A DNA stretch of 64,000 bases from Halichondria panicea. Lineage: Eukaryota > Porifera > Demospongiae > Suberitida > Halichondriidae. Of the stretch, positions 24,001 through 34,411 are shown in pieces. Below the pieces are notes generated by a model, which was not told where the DNA came from, did no database searches, and saw only the letters and a program-made list of their open reading frames with translations. How positions within the stretch are numbered: the stretch's first letter is position 1; every line of letters starts with the position of its first letter. The translations under genes and the position numbers were made by a program. The DNA is taken from the NCBI RefSeq assembly GCF_963675165.1, contig NC_087391.1:5134646-5198645 (forward strand), written 5' to 3'.

Positions 24001-26474
24001 CCTGAGAACGTTTGAATATCACCCAGAAGCTTTTCAAATCTACTTTAACGCAGTCAATCTTTTTGCAGTCTCTAACAATGCGGATTTTTGTGCTGCTGTA
24101 AATACCAGTGTGGAGGAAATGGACTTTTCGTGTGCTGACTTGTCCCTCTACTACTCATCTAGAGACTCGTCGAGTGGTAATGTTAGAAGACATCAGTGTA
24201 TGTTTTATCAACAGCCTCGATTTAATAATACCATTGTCAATGTTTATCGCCATCTTGGTCGAACAGAATCTGCTCAGAATTATGGAGAGCCTATTGCTTT
24301 GTTGTATCAGAACCGTTTCTTTCTATTGACTGATGTAAAAAGTTCCCCGGATGGAGCGTTTCAAGGAATATTAGATCCCTCCGTTTTCTCAAACAGTTCT
24401 GACAGTATTTCTTGTGTGATCGAGCTTCGGTACCTGCAGCTGCCAACTACGGGGCAAATACAATACAACTACAGAGATGTTGCTAACTACGGAGAAAATA
24501 ATTGTAACTTTAGCAGTACCAATGTCTGTTCTTCATTGCAGAGTGATCTGGTTTATGGCTATCTTTCCGACGAGTACAGCCTAGTACAGAACACCCGCTG
24601 CTCTAACGTCACTGATAACCAACTACGTCTTGTGTACCAGCCTTCAATCGTTGTACGATCCCCATGCTGATCGATAAACACAAACTCTTCCCTTTTTTAG
24701 TTAGTTAGAGTCTTAGCTGTCAGTTTGTTTTACTATCGTTTCCTGTAGGATGCTATATTAGCATCCACTATTGCGTGCAGTACATGATGTAGTTTAGTTT
24801 GTTGTAGTTATATTCTTCTTCGGCTCTGTATTTGTATGAAATGCTTGTTGGTTCAAACAGCTGTTACAGTGTGAGAATGTATCCCTTTACTTTGCACAAG
24901 GCAACCACACAATATAATTTACAACCGCATATGGCATTGCATATATACTTGTTCGTAGTAGCCTCATCCACTTCCCTCCCCCCTCCCCTCCACACACACA
25001 CAGCCACAGCTTCATACCGCCTCCTACCTGAGATAATCCTCACTCAACCTGTGACTGGAGCCAATGCTAAGAAACTGGCAAAGTGTTTTGCAAAGGGTGT
25101 GATCAAGGTAGTGACGAGGGAGGATGGAAAGTCCTGTGCTGAGGTGGTGGATCCAAGGAAGGACACATGCAGTAGAGAGGTGCTTAGGCATGAGGTGAGC
25201 TAGTGTGTGCTTAGGCATGAGGTGAGCTAGTGCAGTCCATGCTTAGGCATGAGGTGAGCTAGTGTAGTCCATGCTTAGGCATGAGGTGAACTAGTGTAGT
25301 CCGTGCTTAGGCATGAGGTGAGCTAGTGTAGTCCATGCTTATATAGGCATGAGGTGAGCTAGTGCAGTCCATGCTTAGGCATGAGGTGAGCTAGTGTAGT
25401 CCGTGCTTAGGCATGAGGTGAGCTAGTGTATAGTCCATGCTTATAGGCATGCATGAGGTGAGCTAGTGTATAGTCCGTGCTTAGGCATGAGGTGAGCTAG
25501 TGTAGTCTGTGCTTAGGCATGAGGTGAGCTAGTGTAGTCCATGCTTAGGCATGAGGTGAGCTAGTGTAGTCCATGCTTAGGCATGAGGTGAGCTAGTATA
25601 GTCCATGCTTATATAGGCATGAGGTGAGCTAGTGTATATAGTCCATGCTTATATAGGCATGAGGTGATCTATACCATGCTTTTGTAGGCATGAGGTGAGA
25701 TTTGATTGTTGGTCAGAGCCCATCAAAATGTGTTGACTACATGTAGTTACATACAATAAATCTCCCTTAGAACAACTGTCTTTTGCTGGACACTATGGTT
25801 ATGAATCTTTAAAGTTATATGTATAGTGAAGAGTGCTATAGTATAATGATATGTTCAGATTAATGATTGCGTTTAGATCCATTCTCAAAGAACAAGGCCT
25901 TGGCAATTGTTCCGAAATGGGCCTGTTTTTGATACCTATAATTTATCTTTGAACTTTCCATAACTTGAACTAAGATTGTGCATTTTCATCATTAAGAGAT
26001 GCATTTTGTAGCCCTTCGTTTTATACCTGTCTTATGATTATAATCGGCTGTACCTGCAGGAGCTGAAGGACTGTGTGAGACTGTCTAGAGTTAGGGACCA
26101 TTTCATCTGTAAGTTAACTGCCGTATTACTATATACTATGCTTTGTTGTATCAATCAAACATTTGCAAAATATGTTAGTGTTCATGACATAACACCGCAA
26201 ATACTTATACTGGTACTTTATGGCAACACAATCCTTGCCTGATTGAAAGCAAAATGTGAAATTTCTTCTGATTTGACTCATTATTGCGCTAGTAATGATG
26301 TTTGGTTGTCACCTACAAATACTACTGATCGTCTCCCCCCTCCCCCTCTCTGTAGTTTCCGTGGAATCATCGGGTGCTTTACCACCGGACACACTGATGG
26401 TGGAGGCAATAAAGGTTCTCAGAGAGAAGTGCACACACTTCCTGGAGGAACTTAATGAATTAACTGGACAGTAA
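18072..26474 (+). CDS. POLR1C: DNA-directed RNA polymerases I and III subunit RPAC1, ten exons
   Basis: Exons 18072-18167, 18281-18352, 19242-19412, 19712-19781, 19834-19971, 21105-21214, 21362-21428, 25004-25194, 26060-26108 and 26356-26474 join in phase to 360 aa (vertebrate proteins are about 346). RPAC1 is the alpha-like assembly subunit shared by Pol I and Pol III; it pairs with RPAC2 in the nucleus. Recognition: F-R-V-D-V-V, the alpha motif [46 protein letters not shown] and the [10 protein letters not shown] end. Intron 7 (about 3.6 kb) contains a complete nested gene. Exons 6-10 are repeated twice downstream in decayed form; exons 1-5 are unique, so this is the only complete copy. The exact initiating ATG among three is uncertain. 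Confidence 0.93.
18370..19190. repeat. Dispersed palindromic repeat cluster in POLR1C intron 2
   Basis: Several copies of the repeat family also seen in epimerase intron 5. Shared blocks include C-C-A-T-A-A-C-T-T-G-A-A-T-T-C-T-G-T-G-G and T-G-A-A-A-G-A-T-G-T-T-C-A-A-C, with units in partly inverted order. No exon is seen inside. Confidence 0.7.
20084..20990. repeat. Five tandem units of about 185 bp in POLR1C intron 5
   Basis: Units share C-G-A-T-A-G-T-G-T-A-C-C-A-G-C-A-C-A-A-T-T, T-T-G-T-A-G-C-C-C-T-T-T-G-T-A-A-T-G-T-C-T and C-C-A-T-G-G-C-C-C-A-A-C-C-A-A-A-T-C. The first three or four are close; the last is degraded. A single unit precedes exon 6 in each downstream duplication unit. One end of the triplicated segment lies in this array. 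Confidence 0.8.
21492..22515. mobile_element. Foldback element with long inverted arms in POLR1C intron 7
   Basis: The left end (C-T-A-A-C-C-C-T-C-G-G-T-T-G, from 21492) is repeated inverted at the right end (to 22515). Arms of about 330 and 480 bp pair over most of their length, with small indels, around a spacer of roughly 190 bp. No transposase ORF is visible. A related copy lies near 63.6-63.9 kb. It is absent from units 2 and 3. Confidence 0.7.
22538..22625. repeat. 27-bp minisatellite, three copies
   Basis: Three perfect tandem copies of a unit containing G-A-A-C-A-T-G-T-G-A-T-G-T-G-C-A-T-A-T-G, ending in a partial unit. A 7-bp tandem (T-T-C-A-T-T-G) follows at about 22864-22892. Confidence 0.85.
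23087..24670 (+). CDS. Nested multi-pass membrane protein, copy 1, intronless
   Basis: Single-exon ORF of 527 aa inside POLR1C intron 7, same strand. ATG 23087 is preferred; the longer frame upstream has no ATG. About five hydrophobic segments lie in residues 20-240 (near 25-50, 65-90, 125-150, 160-190 and 215-245), separated by short charged loops including a run of Asp. A large C-terminal domain of about 280 residues has many N-x-S/T sites and conserved Cys. An odd number of helices with a glycosylatable C-terminus implies N-in, C-out topology. The D-x-x-T-D-W motif in the first helix and the arrangement of the first four helices faintly recall XK-related proteins, but I cannot assign a family. 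Copies 2 and 3 lie at the same place in the downstream units. Confidence 0.75.
   Translation: MSSSVAGTFICVVAAVQDVIPRFALLKFILFFILMGLAVFDTYTDWLVVVNFRDNGFSNPLLPHNDIWLTLWLMFVVIGTLLTVVSILHDGITLLYECCCKDDDDDNDDSPLECFYECGCNTTTRNETLSVLTLLFQDLPLLVLSVFFTYVQVGCKSPQPKDVTLLLLNVCISVTVAYAATLCRFIRTIVRMIKFIRKDDITDCTCCVNFYKCFVIIGIILEALALFLSPIGISYVWVDYTYVKSGNLFNDPLKIYHSGHPLFEISGNVIPPNGTFLHIENIHMTEISQNGTFLYNIDKGRDIYCLRTFEYHPEAFQIYFNAVNLFAVSNNADFCAAVNTSVEEMDFSCADLSLYYSSRDSSSGNVRRHQCMFYQQPRFNNTIVNVYRHLGRTESAQNYGEPIALLYQNRFFLLTDVKSSPDGAFQGILDPSVFSNSSDSISCVIELRYLQLPTTGQIQYNYRDVANYGENNCNFSSTNVCSSLQSDLVYGYLSDEYSLVQNTRCSNVTDNQLRLVYQPSIVVRSPC
25182..25690. repeat. Splice-donor minisatellite, array 1 (32-bp unit, about 16 copies)
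   Basis: Begins at the last bases of POLR1C exon 8. Each unit contains G-C-T-T-A-G-G-C-A-T-G-A-G followed by G-T-G-A-G-C, i.e. the exon end and its 5' splice site, plus T-A-G-T-G-T-A-G-T-C-C. Copy number is length divided by unit. Confidence 0.9.
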
Positions 26475-26618
26475 TAATATTATTATTATGTGTTGTACAG
26501 CCTAAATCATCCGCGTCTTCTTATTGAGGTTACGTGCAAGTGGGAGAGTCTGCTACATTTTTTGCTAAGTATATCAACCCTCCCACTCACTAGCACAACA
26601 AACAATCATTGTTTGAGA

Positions 26619-27751
26619 ATGAAAGCCTTGCTGCTCTGTGCTCTAGTGCTGTGCTGTGGTCTACAGGCAGCTCAATGCTGCTCTTGCGTTTCATATGCCT
26701 TATCACGATCCAGACCAACAGCCATAAGAGATAACTTTTGTTTCAGGTACATAATATTAATATATCTATTACATTTGTATATGAGATCTATATATACACA
26801 TTGGCATTATTTATAGCTAGCTACATACGTCTACATGCTATATCTACATTGCATGCTAAGCCAGTATCTTGGTGTAGTTTTATTTGAGGTCTTCAGAAAC
26901 ACTATACTGAGCTATAAATTAATGGAGCTGTGTTCCTATACTGTTTGTTTAAATTACAGCTCTATGGTGTACTCTGCCCGGGTAGTCGGTGCAGTGTGTA
27001 ACTGCGTCATGGGGTTCACTAACCTGTGTGTTAACTACACCACTCGAGCTGACTCCACGCTGACCGCTGAGGTGATTACCATGTGTGAGGGTGCCAGCTT
27101 TAGTAACTTCGACATGTGCGCTGATCTCAGCAGTGCATTAGCTGTCAACACAGGTACTAGTCTATTAAAAGTGAACTCGTTGTTATTTTTTACAGCTATT
27201 AATTAAATATACTATTTGTCCCACAGCTATAATGAATGTGTCTGGCCTACCCACTCGGAACTTGACAGCAGAGTTTGGCAGGTGTCCAAACCGTCACGTG
27301 TGCCCATTCAATAACGTCACCAATGACTACGACACTATGAACAACCCGTGCCAGTATACTCTGGAGCTAATAGAAGTGTTCAAGCCTATAAATACCACTT
27401 TTGTAAGTTGATACTGTCAAAATTATCATTGGGATCATCTTCCCCATACACACACACACCTGACGACAACAGAACAACCCATTGATGGCGAATGGACCTG
27501 ATGTTCTCACATCATGTGGTAACTATGGTAGACGTCTAAGCATTGGCGAGACGTATCTGGTTGGAGTGGGTGGGGCTTGCAACCCCATCTCTGCGTGGTC
27601 GACTCTAGATACCTACTCTGATAGTGAGCTGAGTCTCCTCCGAGGCCTAAGTGCTAACACGGGGCTGGTGTGTGGGGCTCTGGGTACAATGCCCTCCATC
27701 GTGACTCTAGTGCTCTCAGTGCTCCTCATCCTCACAATGGTGGTGGTCTGA
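26619..27751 (+). CDS. Secreted TIMP/NTR-like protein with hydrophobic tail, copy 1, four exons
   Basis: Exons 26619-26746, 26960-27153, 27227-27402 and 27473-27751 give 258 aa. A signal peptide of about 19 residues is followed by C-C-S-C, matching the Cys-x-Cys start of mature TIMP/NTR domains, then F-C and Y-S-A-R-V-V-G-A-V. The region L-S-I-G-E-T-Y-L-V-G-V-G-G with a following Cys and an S-A-W-S-T-L motif resembles the TIMP segment ending in W-x-x-L. There are about ten further Cys, several N-glycosylation sites, and a C-terminal hydrophobic stretch with no charged tail, typical of a GPI-anchor signal. Likely an extracellular, membrane-tethered NTR-fold protein; metalloprotease inhibition is only a possibility. 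It lies about 140 bp downstream of POLR1C. Confidence 0.72.
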
Positions 27752-27923
27752 ACTTCACATTTTTTTCCGTGTCTACTATAATTATACTCTAAGCTATATA
27801 GCTTCATACGATCATTGTTTTAACCCATAAAATTATTATGACTGTAAAATATAACACTATAACTTACAATTATTGTCAATATAATTATTATTATGATGAT
27901 AATAATATTACTGTAAAATTAAT

Positions 27924-28056
27924 AGGGGTGGGTCAATCACAGTGACAACAAACACACAGTAACCAGAGTTTGAAAGCCAACCACCATGCAGACTAACTAC
28001 CAGCTACATGTACACGTATGGATCCTCACCTGACCGGGTCTGAGCTTGGCAATGAC
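27924..28056 (-). pseudogene. Inverted fragment of POLR1C exon 6 / intron 6
   Basis: About 130 bp is the reverse complement of the end of POLR1C exon 6, its GTGAGG donor and the first part of intron 6 (compare 21190-21330). It is present only in unit 1 and sits where units 2 and 3 carry about 150 bp of ordinary spacer. Confidence 0.8.
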
Positions 28057-28057
28057 G

Positions 28058-28846
28058 TCGATTGTTCTTTAACTGATAAAGCTGTCACAAACGAAGTGAG
28101 TAGTTCATTGGCAAGAATACATTTACCTTTGGATATACGTTAATTCTTCAGAGTCATCACATTCCTCACAAGAGTCACCACCCTCACACACATCAGCCAC
28201 ACCCCCTTGTTCAAAGCTCGTCTCTTCGTCAGAATTCAATAACTCAGGGGCGGACTCTGAAACCACTCCTATTTCCGGTATGGGATTCTCTGACAAAGTC
28301 TATCCACATTGTCTGTTTTTGTTCACCACGGAGACTACATTGCTTTTTAGGGTAGTAAGGTACGTTGCTATGGAGGTAGCAACATCATCACTGGTAGCAT
28401 CACCTGATCCACTCGCCACTACCTATATACAGAACACAAGGGAGTGGACGGGTCGTAACTACACCAAATTAAACCAGCATGCACTGTTGAATTTGTATCT
28501 AAACACATAATTTGAAAGGTCTTCTTCGTAAGAGCTATATTTACAAATTGTACATAGTAGGTGAAGGGAAATTCTCAAATTGGGATGACATTGGCAAGTA
28601 CACAAAATGGAATATACCAATGAGTACAGTTAGTATACATACACCAATCCTATCACATGTGATTATGTGTAGCTTGCAACTGGCTTAAACATTGCTTCCC
28701 CTAAACACACCTGATCGTGCAGCTCCATCAGAGCTTTGAAGTTAGCATCCAGACCATCAGTAATGGAGCTAAGCCTGGCCCTCACATCACTGTCAGAGTC
28801 TGGAGATGGTGGTTTCTTGTTGGCTCTTGGTTTGATTGGCACAGTT
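28058..28846 (-). pseudogene. 3' fragment of the WDR62/MAPKBP1-like gene, unit 1
   Basis: Matches the last exon and the 3' part of the preceding exon of the gene at 42997-46516, including the donor near 28709. Internal deletions (around 28128 and 28300) break the frame. It has no upstream exons, so it is a duplication remnant. The fragment ends abruptly at the junction with POLR1C intron 5 sequence. Confidence 0.8.
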
Positions 28847-29149
28847 TGTTTTGTTACTAACTTTGAGTCGTCATAACTTGAGTTTTGATAGATATACCAG
28901 CACAATTATAAATGCATTTTGTAGGCCTTTGTAATGTCTATCTAATGGTGTGTTTAAATCAGTGATAACCCAGAGATAGAGAAAGTTCTATTCTCGGAGA
29001 AAAGCCATGGCCCAACCAAATCGTAGGAATTTGGCCTGTTTTATTACTAACTTTGTGTACAGTATAAGTACTAGTGTACTAAACAAGCTAATGTACAGGC
29101 ATGATATGATAGTTGCAATAGCCCCTCTTGTATTGACTGAGTCCCTGCA

Positions 29150-29345
29150 TGCATCCTCTGTGTGTACAGTGTTGTCAGCTGACATCAAGTGGGTGCCCCT
29201 TGTATTTGACTGAGTACCTGCATGCATCCTCTGTGTGTACTGTGTTGTCAGCTGACAAGTGGGTGCCCCTTGTATTGACTGAGTCCCTGCATCATGCATC
29301 CTCTGTGTGTACAGTGTTGTCAGCTGACATGAAGTGGGTGCCCCT
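29150..29345 (+). repeat. Three tandem copies of the POLR1C exon 6 acceptor and exon start
   Basis: Near-copies of C-T-G-T-G-T-G-T-A-C-A-G|T-G-T-T-G-T-C-A-G-C-T-G-A-C lie about 70 bp apart (exon starts near 29168, 29245 and 29315); the middle copy reads ACTG instead of ACAG. Unit 3 has two copies and unit 1 has one. Confidence 0.85.
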
Positions 29346-30090
29346 TGGAGACCAGGCCTCAAGACTGGAGGACGTTAGACCAGTACTCGACGATATTGTC
29401 ATTGCCAAGCTCAGACCCGGTCAGGTGAGGATCCATACGTGCATGTACATGTAGCTGGTAGTTAGTCTGCATGGTGGTTGGCTTTCAAAAACTGGTTACT
29501 GTGTGTCTGTTTTGTCACTGTGATCGACCCACCCCTATTTATTTTGTCAGTAATATTATTTTTCTCTCCTTGCAGGAGGTGGATGTTCTCTCCAGTTGGT
29601 AAGAGCTTGTACTGTGAATGTTTAGGCTTAGTATACGTCCATGTTATTAGTAAAACCAGTAGGATTAGCAGTGTGCTTGAAGGTGTTTAGAAATATTCCA
29701 CATTATTTTAAATTGCTTGTGTCAGGCCTGATTTTGATGGTATTGGTCCAACTTAATTCTACCGCAAAACTTATGCAGTATGTAAGTGTGCCGATGTGCT
29801 TTCTTGACATGCAGTTTTAAATGTACTAGTATACAGAATTTAGTCTTTCCCTATATCTGTTACAATATTATTATTACAATAGCTCAATTGTCCCTTGAGA
29901 AAATATTAGGTATGTGCATGGTATTCCCTAGACAGACATATAGACAGACAATACCTACCTAAGCCGTGGACCATATGTACGTATAGTATACAGCTGTATT
30001 AATATATATTGGCTTCCACATCCCACTAATTGGCCTTTGTCATTACTTAGTAGTTCAAATAATGACCAAGTGACAAGACAAAAAGCAACC

Positions 30091-30983
30091 ATGGAAGATT
30101 GTTTGAATTATGTTGGCGCTATTAGTTGGTGTGCAGGAGTAACCCAAGATGTGATTCCATGTCATTATAGGATACAGTGTATTGCCTTCCTTATATACCA
30201 AATGGTACCTTTATTAATTTGGAAAACATCAACATCATGGAATTTCATAGCAGTCGAGATATTTACTGCCTGCGGGGGTTTGAATATCACCCTGAAGCTT
30301 TTCAGATCTACTTTAATGCAATCGATCTTTTTGCAGTGTCTAACAATGCAGATTTTTGTGACGCTGTTGATATAGAAAACGACTCTCGGTGTGAGGACTT
30401 GTTTCTCTACTATGCATCTAGACCCCCAGTACTAATGTATGATATAAATTCGAACCTGATATATGGTACTGGTGATATTGAAAGATTGGATGAACAGTGC
30501 AAAGTTGCTTTCTTTGCAGACTACCCTATTCAAAATCCCCAATTTAATACAATTGTCAATGTTTATCACCATTTTGGTCGAACAAACCTTTCTGAGCATG
30601 GAGAGCCTGTTGCTGTGTTGTATCCAGATTTGAACCGTTTCTTTTTAATGGGAGATGTCAAAAATGCCCCAGATGGAGAGTTTCAGGGAATATTCTCTTC
30701 AGTTTTCACAAATATTTCTTGTGTGATCGAGCTTCGATACCTGCAGCTGCCAACTACAGGCCGAGGGCAAATACAATACAACTACAGAGATGTCATTAAC
30801 TACGGAGAAAATAATTGTACATTTAGCAGTACCAACATCTGCTCTTCGGTGCACACTGATCTGGTTTATGGCTATCTATCCGACGAGTACAGCCTGGTAC
30901 AGAGCACCCGCTGCTCTAACATCACTGATAACCAACTACGCCCTGTGTACAATCATTCTATCATTGTACGACTCCCTTGCTAA
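30091..30983 (+). pseudogene. Nested membrane protein, copy 2, internally deleted
   Basis: The first 35 or so codons match copy 3, then about 730 bp are missing: the sequence jumps from C-T-T-A-T-A-T to A-C-C-A-A-A-T-G-G (compare 36531 and 37268). This removes every membrane helix and changes frame. The C-terminal extracellular domain remains open (about 30180-30983, roughly 268 codons) and is nearly identical to copy 3, so the deletion is recent. Without the helices or a signal peptide it is unlikely to reach the membrane. Confidence 0.85.
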
Positions 30984-31545
30984 TAAACACAAACTCTTCT
31001 CCTTTTTGAGTCTTAGCTGTCTCTTCACACGTGGATAATTAGTTTGTTTTACTGTAAGATGCCAAAGCATCCACTATTGTTATCAGCTAAGGTAATTTGC
31101 CTGTGTTATTAATTATGATGTGATGTAGTTTTTCATGTTCAAAAAAAGTTTGTTTGAGTTTTATCTGTTTTTGTAATAAATGCGTGTTGCTTTGAACAGC
31201 TATTATACAGTGTGAGAATGCATCCCTTTACTTAGTACAAAGCAACCACACAATATAATTTACTACCGTATATGGTATTACATGTATACCTCACCCACTT
31301 CCCTCCCCGCCCACCCGCCCACCACACACACACACAGTCACAGCTTCATACCACCTCCCCCACACACACAGCCACAGCTTCATACCGCCTCCTACCTGAG
31401 ATCATTCTCACTCAACCTGTGACTGGAGCTAATGCTAAGAAACTGGCAAAGTGTTTTGCAAAGGGTGTGATCAAGGTAGTGACGAGGGAGGATGGGAAGT
31501 CCCATGCTGAGGTGGTGGACCCAAGGAAGGACACCTGCAGTAGAG

Positions 31546-31871
31546 AGGTGCTTAGGCATGAGGTGAACTAGTGTAGTCCATGCTTAGGCATGAGGTGAGC
31601 TAATGTAGTCCATGCTTAGGCATGAGGTGAGCTAGTGTAATTCGTGCTTAGGCGTGAGGTGAGCTAATGTAGTCCGTGCTTAGGCATGAGGTGAGCTAGT
31701 GTAGTCCGTGCTTAGGCATGAGGTGAGCTAGTGTAGTCCGTGCTTAGGCGTGAGGTGAGCTAGTGTAGTCCATGCTTAGGCATGAGGTGAGCTAGTGTAG
31801 TCTGTGCTTAGGCATGAGGTGAGCTAGTGTAGTCTGTGCTTAGGCATGAGGTGAGCTAGTGTAGTCCATGC
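31546..31871. repeat. Splice-donor minisatellite, array 2 (about 10 copies)
   Basis: The same 32-bp unit as at 25182, starting at the end of the exon 8 remnant of unit 2. Confidence 0.9.
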
Positions 31872-32752
31872 TGGTTTGATTGTTGATCAGAGCCCATCCC
31901 ATCCAAAATCTGTTAGCTAGTAGTTACATACAATAAATCTCCCAACTGTTAACTCGAGTCTTTAAAGTTATAACTATAATGATGTGTTTAGATCAATGAT
32001 TGTGCTTGGATCTATTTTCAAAGGGATAATAAAGCCTTGCCGAAATGGGTCTGTTTTTGATAGCTGTCTTTGACTTTCCATAACGTGAAGTAAGATTGTG
32101 CATTTTCATCATTAAGAGATGCATTTTGTAGCCCTTCGTTTTATACCTGTCTTATGATTATTATTGGCTGTACCTGCAGGAGCTGAAGGACTGTGTGAGA
32201 CTGTCTAGAGTTAGGGACCATTTCATCTGTAAGTTAACTGCCGTATTGCTACTAAGCTTTGTGAGCATCCAACATTTGTAAAATATGTTAGTGTTTATGA
32301 CATAACACCGCAAATGCTTATACTGGTGCTTTATGACATCACAATCCTTGCCTGATTGAAAGCAAAATGTGAAATTTCTTCTGATTTGGCTCATTAATAT
32401 GCTAGTAATGATGTTTGGTTGTCACCTACAAATACTGAACTAGCTACTGATCGTCTCCCCTCTCCACCTCTCTCTGTAGTTTCCGTGGAATCATCGGGTG
32501 CTTTACCACCGGACACACTGATGGTGGAGGCAATAAAGGTTCTCAGAGAGAAGTGCACACACTTCCTGGAGGAACTTAATGAATTAACTGGACAGTAATA
32601 ATTATTATGTGTTGAGCCTAAATCATTCGCGTCTTCTTATTGAGGTTATGTGCAAGTGGGAGGGGCTGCTACATTTTTTGCTAAGTATATCGGTTGAGTA
32701 TATCAACCCCCCTCCCACTCACTAGCACAACAAATTATTACATTGTTGGAGA

Positions 32753-34127
32753 ATGAAAGCTTTGCTGCTCTCTGCTCTAGTGCTGTGCTGTGGTCTACAG
32801 GCAGCTCAATGCTTATCTTGCGTTTCAGATGCCTTATCACGATCCAGACCAACAGCCATAAGAGATGACTTTTGTTTCAGGTACATAATATTAATATACC
32901 GTATAGCGCGAAAAATTTTCGAGGGGCTTAATTTTCGTGGATTTCGTGGGTTAGCAATCCTACACGAAAATTAAGTCCACGAAAATCGTTCTTTACCTGC
33001 TATAACGTGCAAGATTTAAAGGCGTGGCTTCCGGTAAGCAGTCATTCCGCGAACATTGTGCAACGAAATGGCTTTTAGAGGCCAATCCACGAAATATAAG
33101 TGCCTCGAAAATTTCGCGCTATACGGTATCTATTACTATGATATGGTAGATTAGTAGATCTATATAATTATACACATTGGCATTATTTATAGCTAGCTAC
33201 ATACCTCTACATGCTATATCTACATTGCATGCTAAGCCAGTATCTTGTGTAGTTTTATTTGAGGTCTTCAGAAACACTATACTGAGCTATAAATTAATGG
33301 AGCTGTGTTCCTATACTGTTTGTTTAAATTACAGCTCTATGGTGTACTCTGCCCGGGTAGTCGGTGCAGTGTGTAACTGCGTCATGGGGTCCACTAACCT
33401 GTGTGTTAACTACACCACTCGAGCTGACTCCACGCTGACCGCTGAGGTGATGACCATGGGGACGTGTGAGGGTGCCAGCTTTGGTAACTTCGACATGTGC
33501 GCTGATCTCAGCAGTGCATTAGCTGTCAACACAGGTACTTAGTCTATTAAAAGTGAACTCGTTGTTATTTTTTACAGCTATTAATTAAATATACTATTTG
33601 TCCCACAGCTATAATGAATGTGTCTGGCCTACCCACTCGGAACTTGACAGCAGAGGCAGAGTTTGGCAGGTGTCCAAACGTGTGCCCATTCAATAACGTC
33701 ACCAATAACTACGACACTATGAACAGCCCGTGCCAGTATACTCTGGAGCTAATAGAAGTGTTCAAGCCTATAAACACCACCTTTGTAAGTTGATAACTGT
33801 CAACATTATCATTGGGATCATCTTCCCCATACACACACCTGACGACAACAGAGCAATCCATTGATGGCGAATGGACCTGATGTTCTCACATATGGTAACT
33901 ATGGTGGACGTCTGAGTATTGGAGAGACGTATCTGGTTGGAGTGGGTGGGGTTTGCAACCCCATCTCTGCATGGTCGACTCTAGATACTTATTCTGAAAG
34001 TGAGCTGAGTCTCCTCCGAGGCCTAAGTGCTGACACGGGGCTGGTGTGTGGGGCTCTGGGTACAATGCCCTCCATCGTGACTCTAGTGCTCTCAGTGCTC
34101 CTCATCCTCACAATGGTGGCTGTCTGA
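32753..34127 (+). CDS. TIMP/NTR-like secreted protein, copy 2, four exons
   Basis: Exons 32753-32880, 33335-33534, 33609-33784 and 33852-34127 give 259 aa, all in phase. It is very close to copy 1, with the signal peptide, paired Cys region and hydrophobic C-terminus preserved. The first Cys motif reads C-L-S-C rather than C-C-S-C. Small in-frame indels (M-G-T-C insertion, loss of R-H) show the frame has been maintained. Intron 1 contains a MITE that is absent from copy 1. Confidence 0.75.
32899..33126. mobile_element. MITE family A, copy 1 (TA target)
   Basis: Inverted termini C-C-G-T-A-T-A-G-C-G-C-G and its complement enclose 228 bp, flanked by TA on both sides. The paralogous intron of copy 1 (about 26759) has the uninterrupted site with a single TA. 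A second copy is at 55600-55825. Confidence 0.9.
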
Positions 34128-34411
34128 ACTTGAACTTGAACACTTTTTTTGTGTCTACTATAATTATACTCTAAGCTATAGCTTCATACGACCATTAAAT
34201 TATTATAACTGTAAATTATAACTCCTATAACTTATAATTATTGTTGTTTTATGATTAATAATATTACTGTATTATTATAGTGCACGTGATGACTGCATGC
34301 ATGTAATTACAATGTACACATATACATACATGGCAACTTTGGCATGTTAATTACATTCTGTAGAGCACATTGAAATGAAGCATTGCATTGTTAAGTCAAT
34401 TAAGTGTCACA

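Larger units (their letters stand above)
20800..28846. repeat. Segmental duplication unit 1 (of three)
   Basis: Holds POLR1C exons 6-10, the nested membrane-protein gene, the TIMP-like gene and a fragment of the minus-strand WDR62/MAPKBP1-like gene. The left end is approximate because it lies inside the intron 5 repeat array. The right end is the junction where the WDR62-like coding fragment meets intron 5 sequence. Confidence 0.75.
29315..32598 (+). pseudogene. Decayed POLR1C exons 6-10, unit 2
   Basis: Exon equivalents: 29315-29424, 29576-29598, 31372-31562, 32180-32228 and 32480-32598. Exon 7 has lost 44 internal bases (23 remain of 67), which shifts the frame. Exons 1-5 are absent. Splice sites are otherwise preserved, so a truncated transcript is possible, but no complete RPAC1 can be made. 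Confidence 0.88.

Noticed and set aside
25182-25690. CRISPR-like array of about 32-bp repeats
   Set aside because: The units are contiguous with no unique spacers and derive from the neighbouring exon and donor, in a eukaryotic genome.
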